This document shows positions 58,672 to 64,000 of a DNA stretch of 64,000 nucleotides, one piece after another. Positions within the stretch are counted from its first letter, which is position 1, and each line of letters starts with the position of its first letter. Below the pieces are notes generated by a model. That model did no database searches. It had not been told where the DNA came from and saw only the letters and a list, made by a program, of their open reading frames with translations. Source of the stretch: UBA1847 sp942492205 (GTDB taxonomy: Bacteria > Pseudomonadota > Gammaproteobacteria > Steroidobacterales > Woeseiaceae); assembly GCA_942492205.1 (NCBI GenBank), contig CALODT010000003.1:124001-188000 (forward strand). The letters are read 5' to 3'. A program made the translations under genes and the position numbers.

Positions 58672-59463
58672 ATGCTGACCTATCCCGAGATCGACCCGGT
58701 CATTTTCTCTATCGGGTTTCTGAAGATCCGCTGGTACGGTCTCATGTACGTGATCGGCTTCCTGTTTGCCTGGTGGCTGGCGAGGCGCCGTTGTGCGCGC
58801 GCCGATTCCCCGATCAACGCGGAACAGGTCGACGATCTCATCTTCTACGGCATGCTCGGTGTCATTATCGGTGGGCGAGTCGGCTACGCGCTTGTCTATG
58901 GTTGGAGCCAGCTGACCAGCGATCCGTTGTATCTATTCAAGATCACGGAGGGCGGCATGTCGTTCCACGGCGGACTCGCCGGTGTGATGATCGCGATGTG
59001 GCTATACGGTCGCAGGCTGGGCCATTCAATCTGGCGCATGACCGACTTCGTTGCGCCTGTTGCACCGCTCGGCCTGGGCTTTGGTCGTATCGGCAATTTC
59101 ATCAACGGCGAGCTGTGGGGAAAACCTACCGACGTGCCCTGGGGTTTTCTCGTCAACGGCCAGGTATTGCATCCGTCGCAGCTTTACGAAGCGCTGCTTG
59201 AGGGCTTCTTGTTGTTCCTGATTCTCTGGTTCTATACGGCCAGGCCGCGCCCCTACCTGGCCGCGTCCGGGCTCTTCCTGCTGCTGTACGGTGCATTCCG
59301 CTTTTTCATCGAGTTCTACCGCGTGCCCGATGCCCACCCCGGGTACCTTGCGTGGGGATGGCTAACGATGGGCCAGGTGCTGAGCCTGCCGATGATCGTG
59401 GCGGGCGCTATACTGCTGGCTATGGCGTACCGTTCGGCCAGCAAAGCGGAGGCAGCAACCTGA
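58672..59463 (+). CDS. lgt: Prolipoprotein diacylglyceryl transferase
   Basis: First enzyme of lipoprotein maturation, moving diacylglycerol from phosphatidylglycerol to the lipobox Cys in the inner membrane. Seen: seven membrane helices and the family sites IRWYGLMYVIGF, GGRVGYAL, GGMSFHGGLAGV with the essential His, and the signature FGRIGNFINGELWGKPT. It has 263 residues. It serves the lipoproteins in this window (lptE, the PQQ dehydrogenase, the 114-residue protein). lgt-thyA-folA are adjacent, one base apart and then 26. Confidence 0.97.
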   Translation: MLTYPEIDPVIFSIGFLKIRWYGLMYVIGFLFAWWLARRRCARADSPINAEQVDDLIFYGMLGVIIGGRVGYALVYGWSQLTSDPLYLFKITEGGMSFHGGLAGVMIAMWLYGRRLGHSIWRMTDFVAPVAPLGLGFGRIGNFINGELWGKPTDVPWGFLVNGQVLHPSQLYEALLEGFLLFLILWFYTARPRPYLAASGLFLLLYGAFRFFIEFYRVPDAHPGYLAWGWLTMGQVLSLPMIVAGAILLAMAYRSASKAEAAT

Positions 59464-59464
59464 T

Positions 59465-60259
59465 ATGCAGCAATACCTCGACATGATGCAACTCGTTCGT
59501 GATACCGGCGCGCGCAAGGAAGACCGAACCGGCACCGGCACGCTTAGTATTTTCGGTCACCAGATGCGTTTCAATCTGAGTGACGGCTTTCCACTGGTGA
59601 CCACGAAGAAATTGCACATTCGATCAATTGTTCATGAGCTTCTGTGGTTCTTGAGCGGCGACAGCAACATCGCTTACCTGAAAGACAACGGGGTTTCCAT
59701 CTGGGACGGCTGGGCTGACGAAGACGGCGAGCTTGGTCCGATCTACGGCGTGCAATGGCGCAGCTGGCCGACGCCGGATGGCGGTACGGTCGACCAGATC
59801 AAACAGGTTCTGCTACAGCTGCGCGACAATCCTGATTCGCGCCGGATTATCGTGAGCGCGTGGAACGTTTCCGAAATCGATAACATGGCGTTGCCACCCT
59901 GCCACTGCCTGTTCCAGTTCTACGTGGCCGACGGCAAGCTGTCGTGCCAGCTGTACCAAAGAAGCTGCGATATCTTTCTCGGCGTGCCCTTCAACATTGC
60001 CTCTTATGCACTACTGACGCATATGCTGGCCCAGCAGGCGGATCTTGGCGTCGGCGATTTCATCTGGACGGGGGGCGACTGTCATTTGTATCTGAATCAC
60101 CTGCAACAGGCTGACGAACAGTTGACACGCGAGCCGCTGCCGCTGCCGCGCCTGGCGATCAAGCGCCGGCCGAAAAGCATCTTCGACTACAAGTTTGAGG
60201 ACTTCGAGATTCTCAATTACGAGTCGCACCCACACATCAAGGGTGCGGTCGCGATCTGA
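59465..60259 (+). CDS. thyA: Thymidylate synthase
   Basis: Methylates dUMP to dTMP with methylene-THF, giving dihydrofolate. Seen: EDRTGTGTLSIFGHQMRFNL, HELLWFLSGD, YGVQWRSWPT, the catalytic Cys in LPPCHCLFQF, QLYQRSCDIFLGVPFNIASYALL (two blocks) and DCHLYLNHLQQ. It has 264 residues, as in E. coli. folA, which recycles its dihydrofolate, follows by 26 bases. Confidence 0.98.
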   Translation: MQQYLDMMQLVRDTGARKEDRTGTGTLSIFGHQMRFNLSDGFPLVTTKKLHIRSIVHELLWFLSGDSNIAYLKDNGVSIWDGWADEDGELGPIYGVQWRSWPTPDGGTVDQIKQVLLQLRDNPDSRRIIVSAWNVSEIDNMALPPCHCLFQFYVADGKLSCQLYQRSCDIFLGVPFNIASYALLTHMLAQQADLGVGDFIWTGGDCHLYLNHLQQADEQLTREPLPLPRLAIKRRPKSIFDYKFEDFEILNYESHPHIKGAVAI

Positions 60260-60285
60260 CGCGATCGGCCGTTGAGCAATCCAGG

Positions 60286-60777
60286 ATGATCAGCATCATC
60301 GTCGCGGCGTCGACAAACGACGTTATCGGTGTGCGGGGAGAATTACCGTGGAAGATCTCCGCTGACCTCAAGCGCTTCAAGGCGCTGACCCTCGGCCATC
60401 CGGTGGTGATGGGCCGCCGCACCTTCGAGTCCATCGGGCGAGCCCTACCAGGGCGACAGAATATCGTCATAACTCGACAGGCGAACTACGCAGCACCGGG
60501 ATGCGATGTAGTCTCGTCGCCGGCCGATGCACTGTCTGCCGCGGGTGACGTGGATGAGATCTTCATTATCGGCGGCAGCGAGATCTACGCGCTGTTCCTG
60601 TCCAAAGCGAGTCGGCTCTACCTGACTCGCGTGCACTGCAACATCGACGGCGACGCCTACTTGCCGGAATTCAACGAGCTGGACTGGCGGCTGACAGAGA
60701 CCGAGGCCCATGCGGCGGACGACGCCAATCAGTTCGCGTTCGAGTTCAGGACCTACGAGCAGAAAGATCGTTCCTGA
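60286..60777 (+). CDS. folA: Dihydrofolate reductase
   Basis: Reduces dihydrofolate to tetrahydrofolate with NADPH. Seen: ISIIVAASTNDVIGVRGELPWKISADLKRFK in two blocks with the active-site acid in DLKRFK, VVMGRRTFESIGRALPGRQNIVITR and IFIIGGSEIYALFL. It has 163 residues. Its 3' end overlaps the convergent kmo gene by 32 bases, so the two messages can pair at their ends. Confidence 0.97.
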   Translation: MISIIVAASTNDVIGVRGELPWKISADLKRFKALTLGHPVVMGRRTFESIGRALPGRQNIVITRQANYAAPGCDVVSSPADALSAAGDVDEIFIIGGSEIYALFLSKASRLYLTRVHCNIDGDAYLPEFNELDWRLTETEAHAADDANQFAFEFRTYEQKDRS

Positions 60778-62137
60778 CCGAGTCGACCGGCGGCAGGCGT
60801 TTCTTCACGGCTTCGACCGCGGCGTCGATGTCAACCTCGCTAATCGACGCCGCGTCGGTCGTGAATTCTTCGAGTAGTGCCTTCTGTACCTCGCCGCGCT
60901 GCTGCGCGGTCAGGTACGGGATATCGGCGTGGAACATCACCATCGAGTAACGCGGAATGAAATAACCGGGCAATCGCTTTTCGAGTTCAAAGGCGAGAGT
61001 CTTGCGCAGCGCAAACTTCGGGTCCCTGACGGTATCGCGCATCTCAATGTAGTTGTCGAGCGCCATGTCGGCGATCGCATTCGCGTTCGCGAGTTGCTCG
61101 GCTTCGAAGCGGGCGAATACTGTGGGCCAGTCACCGCGGTGGTCTGTGACCAGCCTGTCGAGCAGAACGCAGTCCTCAAAGGCGAGATTCATGCCCTGAC
61201 CGTGAAACGGTACAATCGCGTGGGCGGCGTCTCCAATGAGCAGTACATTGCCACGGTCATGCCAGTGCCGGCAGCGCACGGTGCCCAATACGCCCAGCGG
61301 ATGATTCAGCATCTCATCGCAAAGGTCGGGAATCAGCGCTGCGGCGTCCGGGAAATGCGCCTCGAAAAAGGCGATGACAGATTTTTCATCGGCAAGCGAC
61401 TCGAAACTGTTGTCACCTGTGTTCGGCAGGAACAGCGTCAGCGTAAAGTCACCGCCGGGGTTCGGCAAGGCAATGAGCATGAAACCGCCGCGTGGCCAGA
61501 TATGCAGCGCATCGGACGCCATCTGGTACTCGCCGTTTGGCCCGGCCGGGATCGAAAGTTCCTTGTAGCCGTGGCGTAGCAGCGTTTCGACGCCACCGAA
61601 AGTATCCGAGCCGTCGAACGAGCGGCGAATCCTGGATCCCGCACCGTCCGCGGCAAACAACGGGTCCGCCTCGATCTGGTACAGCCTGGACGTGGTCTCA
61701 TCGCGAATATGCACGGTGCGATCCGGGGCATCGAAACCAATCGCGTTCTGCTCGAAGTTAATGGACAGGCCGGGCGTATCGTCAGCAACGCCGAGCAGGA
61801 TCTGGTTGAGCCCGAGTCGTGTTACGGAATAGATTTCTTCGTCGGCCTGCTGCCCGTAAGGCAAGAACTCGCAGCTACCGTCCTGCTGATGCAGCATGCG
61901 CCCGCGCATCGGCATCATTAACGGTCGGATCAACGAATCGATGCCGACCTGGTGCAGGGCGTTAAGTCCGCGCGCGGCCAGTGCCAGGTTGATCGAGCGG
62001 CCCGCCTCGGCATCCTGAATGCGCGGGTCCTTGAAGCGCTCGTAGACGTCAACCTGAAATCCATGCCGGGCCAGCATGATGGCCATGAGCGTGCCGCACT
62101 GCCCGGCACCGATGATGTTGACGGTCTGATTGTTCAC
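60746..62137 (-). CDS. kmo: Kynurenine 3-monooxygenase
   Basis: FAD enzyme that hydroxylates kynurenine to 3-hydroxykynurenine. Seen: IIGAGQCGTLMAIMLARHGFQVDVYER in two blocks (FAD fold), SINLALAARGLNAL, RGRMLHQQDG, DPLFAADGAGSRIRR and VLLIGDAAHAIVPFHGQGMNLAFED, plus the C-terminal EKRLPGYFIPRYSMVMFH region of true KMOs. It has 463 residues. Starts 6 bases after kynU in a leftward operon and shares 32 bases with folA. Confidence 0.95.
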   Translation of the reverse strand: MNNQTVNIIGAGQCGTLMAIMLARHGFQVDVYERFKDPRIQDAEAGRSINLALAARGLNALHQVGIDSLIRPLMMPMRGRMLHQQDGSCEFLPYGQQADEEIYSVTRLGLNQILLGVADDTPGLSINFEQNAIGFDAPDRTVHIRDETTSRLYQIEADPLFAADGAGSRIRRSFDGSDTFGGVETLLRHGYKELSIPAGPNGEYQMASDALHIWPRGGFMLIALPNPGGDFTLTLFLPNTGDNSFESLADEKSVIAFFEAHFPDAAALIPDLCDEMLNHPLGVLGTVRCRHWHDRGNVLLIGDAAHAIVPFHGQGMNLAFEDCVLLDRLVTDHRGDWPTVFARFEAEQLANANAIADMALDNYIEMRDTVRDPKFALRKTLAFELEKRLPGYFIPRYSMVMFHADIPYLTAQQRGEVQKALLEEFTTDAASISEVDIDAAVEAVKKRLPPVDSVRNDLSARRS

Positions 62138-62143
62138 GGCGTG

Positions 62144-63409
62144 CTAGGTAGCGAGCGCTTCGGACAGTCGTTCGGCGAACTCGAAAACGTCTCCGAAGCT
62201 GTTGTACATCGGGGTCGGTGCGACCCGTATTACATCCGGGTAGCGCCAGTCCCCCGTAACGTTGAGCTCACAGAGACGATCGAACAAGGCGCGCGCGTCG
62301 ATAGACTTGTCGCTGACAATCAACGACAGCTGGCAACCGCGTGCCGCCTGCGGGGTTATGCTGTCGACAGTGCCCGCAAAGCGTGTTTCGATCAGCCATG
62401 CAAGGTAGCCGGTCAGCAGGCGTGACTTGTCGCGCAGCCGCTCGAGCCCGGCTTCTGAAAAAATTTCAAGCGACGCGGCAACCGGTGCGAGCGAGAGGAT
62501 GGGCGGGTTACTCATTTGCCATGCCGCGGCTCCCTCGGCGGCCTCGAAGTCGGGTCGCATCTTGAACCGGGTGCTCTCCTTGTTGCCCCACCAGCCGTGC
62601 AGGAACTCATCCGGCGAGCGGTGCCGCTCGTGGACGAATGCCCCGGCAATCGCGCCGGGCCCGCTGTTCAGGTATTTGTAGGTACACCAGGCCGCAAAGT
62701 CCGGTGCCCAGTCATGCAGCGACAGGTCGACGTTGCCGATTGCATGCGCGAGATCGAGGCCGACCCGGCAGCCGTGGCGGCGCCCCAGCTCGCATATGGC
62801 CTTCATATCGAGAACCTGGCCCGTGTAGTACTGCACGCCCGGCAATAGCAGCAAGGCGACCGAGTCGCCCTCGCGCAGCAGCAATGACTCGAGATCCTCG
62901 GTGCGAAGATGCAGCTCCCCGGGCGGCGGCTGCCATTCGAGAAGGTCGCTGTCCGGATCGTAGCCGTGCAGACGGATCTGTGAGGCGGCGGCGTACTGGT
63001 CCGACGGAAAAGCGCCCGACTCGATAACGATCTTGCGACGTTCGGGCGTCGGCCGGTAGAAACTCGCCATCAGCAGGTGCAGGTTTACGGTGAGCGTGTT
63101 CATCGCGATCACTTCGCTAGCCATGGCGCCGGTTAATTCGGCGAACCCAGGCGTGGCGAGCTGGTGGTAACGGATCCAGGGGCGCTCGGAGTGGAAATGA
63201 CCGTCGACCGCAAGCTTATGCCAGTTGTCGAGCTCATTCCGCACGTAGTCGACGGCGGTTTTCGGCTGTAAGCCGAGCGAGTTGCCGCACAGGTAAATGG
63301 GCGACCTGCCGTTTCGGTCGCGCGGAAAGTTGTAGCGGTCGCGAAATTCCCGGAGCGGGTCCTTCCGGTCCAGCGAATCGGCGAATGCGCGATTGTCCTC
63401 GTAGCGCAT
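62144..63409 (-). CDS. kynU: Kynureninase
   Basis: PLP enzyme that splits 3-hydroxykynurenine into 3-hydroxyanthranilate and alanine. Seen: IYLCGNSLGLQPKTA, LTVNLHLLMASFYRPT, ESGAFPSDQYA, VGLDLAHAIGNVDLSLHDW, the PLP-lysine segment CTYKYLNSGPGAIAG and HGWWGNKESTRFKM. It has 421 residues from ATG 63409, which shares its first base with the stop of the dioxygenase gene (TGATG); a longer frame to 63454 would cover that gene's end and is not used. Confidence 0.96.
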   Translation of the reverse strand: MRYEDNRAFADSLDRKDPLREFRDRYNFPRDRNGRSPIYLCGNSLGLQPKTAVDYVRNELDNWHKLAVDGHFHSERPWIRYHQLATPGFAELTGAMASEVIAMNTLTVNLHLLMASFYRPTPERRKIVIESGAFPSDQYAAASQIRLHGYDPDSDLLEWQPPPGELHLRTEDLESLLLREGDSVALLLLPGVQYYTGQVLDMKAICELGRRHGCRVGLDLAHAIGNVDLSLHDWAPDFAAWCTYKYLNSGPGAIAGAFVHERHRSPDEFLHGWWGNKESTRFKMRPDFEAAEGAAAWQMSNPPILSLAPVAASLEIFSEAGLERLRDKSRLLTGYLAWLIETRFAGTVDSITPQAARGCQLSLIVSDKSIDARALFDRLCELNVTGDWRYPDVIRVAPTPMYNSFGDVFEFAERLSEALAT

Positions 63410-63930
63410 CAGGTCACATCCGGTATCGGCATAACGGTGCCGCAATTGTCGCAACGACGATTGTCTGCCGAGCCGAAGAAGCGCTCGAAAATCTCTGGCA
63501 GCTGATTAACGATGTCTGAGACGTGGACGCTTTCTTCGTAAAGCTGGCGGTCGCAGTTCTCGCAAAACCACACGAAGCCATCGAGCTCGTGCGGCAGACG
63601 CTTGCGCTCTACAACGAGACCGACCGTATCTGCGAAGCGCTGCGGTGAATGTGGCACGCGCGGCGGCAGCAACAGCATGTCGCCCTCGGCTATCGTGATG
63701 TCGCGGCGCTCGCCGTCGTCCACGATACGCAACACCATGCTTCCCTCAATCTGGTAGAACAGCTCCGGGCCCTCATCAACGTGATAGTCGCTGCGCGAGT
63801 TCGGTCCGCCAACAATCATGACGATAAAATCGTCCTCTTCGAAGACCTGTTGATTGCAGACCGGCGGCTTTAGCTCTTGTCGATGGCTATCGATCCACTT
63901 CCTAAGATTAAACGGCGTTAACGATTTCAC
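63409..63930 (-). CDS. nbaC: 3-hydroxyanthranilate 3,4-dioxygenase
   Basis: Opens the ring of 3-hydroxyanthranilate to the semialdehyde that yields quinolinate or is catabolised. Seen: a cupin fold with Fe ligands in RSDYHVDEGPELFYQIEG (His and Glu) and PPRVPHSPQRF (His), and a C-terminal rubredoxin-like site with CENC and CDNC (bacterial-type two-metal enzyme). It has 173 residues. The GTG start at 63930 has GGAGA 7 bases upstream and overlaps a preceding stop (GTGA). Together with kynU and kmo it covers kynurenine to aminocarboxymuconate semialdehyde. Confidence 0.96.
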   Translation of the reverse strand: MKSLTPFNLRKWIDSHRQELKPPVCNQQVFEEDDFIVMIVGGPNSRSDYHVDEGPELFYQIEGSMVLRIVDDGERRDITIAEGDMLLLPPRVPHSPQRFADTVGLVVERKRLPHELDGFVWFCENCDRQLYEESVHVSDIVNQLPEIFERFFGSADNRRCDNCGTVMPIPDVT

Positions 63931-64000
63931 GCGCGCTCTCCGTGGACCTGTACGACTCTTGGCAAGCGCTTGTCGAGGCGCACGGCGGTAAGCTGTCGTC
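63927..64000 (-). CDS. Possible 3' end of an upstream gene in the kynurenine operon (partial)
   Basis: Read leftwards from the window edge, an open frame ends in LPRVVQVHGERA and a TGA that overlaps the GTG start of the dioxygenase gene by the common GTGA arrangement. Only about 23 codons are visible, too few to name a family. The opposite strand also has a short open frame from a GTG at 63942, so the assignment is tentative. Confidence 0.35.
   Translation of the reverse strand, partial: RQLTAVRLDKRLPRVVQVHGERA

Noticed and set aside
60929..61579. 216-codon open frame on the + strand inside kmo
   Set aside because: Antisense shadow of a clear kynurenine monooxygenase with no family features.
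63942..64000. Start of a rightward gene at the right edge
   Set aside because: A GTG opens a frame of 19 codons to the edge, but it has no ribosome binding site, and the leftward frame with GTGA coupling to the dioxygenase is more likely; neither can be settled here.

Overview
The window is a gene-dense, moderately GC-rich segment of a gammaproteobacterial chromosome. The case rests on gene content and order. The runs leuS-lptE, holA-nadD-rsfS-rlmH, maf-rng-yhdP-nit-tldD, purE-purK, rplM-rpsI, zapA-6S RNA-fau, ygfB-pepP-ubiH-ubiI and lgt-thyA-folA are all typical of that class, as are a Crp close to E. coli CRP and aerobic ubiquinone genes (coq7, ubiH, ubiI). The kynurenine genes, the lysine-rich histone-like protein and the many periplasmic peptidases suggest a free-living aerobic heterotroph, perhaps near the marine Woeseiales/Chromatiales. 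That last placement is inference.

Layout: 1-12.4 kb holds leuS (cut by the left edge), lptE, a block interrupting the usual lptE-holA neighbourhood (an HExxH protein, a membrane protein, hisI, cysS, sufE, yidD, another membrane protein, a YcaR-like protein), then holA-nadD-rsfS-rlmH-maf-rng. 12.4-24 kb holds yhdP, a nitrilase, tldD, a 56-residue peptide gene, a two-helix membrane protein, an ExeA-like ATPase with an FHA domain, purK, purE, a half-length darP and pmbA, the partner of tldD. 24-33 kb holds a YihY-family membrane protein, purC, djlA, rpe, crp, coq7, an outer-membrane DUF481 protein, rplM-rpsI, tRNA-Gln(CUG), an rpiA with a disturbed 3' end and a repeat-built histone H1-like gene. 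33-44 kb holds fau, 6S RNA, zapA, a ZapB-like coiled coil, ygfB, pepP, ubiH, ubiI, an inactive-transglutaminase/ATP-grasp pair, a small lipoprotein and a DUF885 peptidase. 44-49 kb is a glycine-riboswitch-controlled glycine cleavage operon, gcvT-gcvH-gcvPA-tpx-gcvPB, with a thiol peroxidase inside it. 49-53 kb holds a large periplasmic protease resembling eukaryotic Nma111 and an M23 protein. 53-60.8 kb holds a PQQ dehydrogenase lipoprotein, a DUF819 membrane protein, a DUF255 protein and lgt-thyA-folA. 60.7-64 kb is a leftward kynurenine operon (3-hydroxyanthranilate dioxygenase, kynureninase, kynurenine monooxygenase).

The most unusual observations are: (1) rpiA has no stop codon near its expected end and reads on through two copies of a tRNA-Gln 3' end plus bidirectional terminator, so its mRNA may be non-stop; (2) the Nma111/DegP7-like double-HtrA protease; (3) a thiol peroxidase without the resolving cysteine embedded in the gcv operon; (4) a small peptide gene with a strong ribosome binding site directly after tldD, a possible TldD/PmbA substrate; (5) a DarP reduced to its N-terminal half. 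No phage, insertion sequence or CRISPR array was seen.
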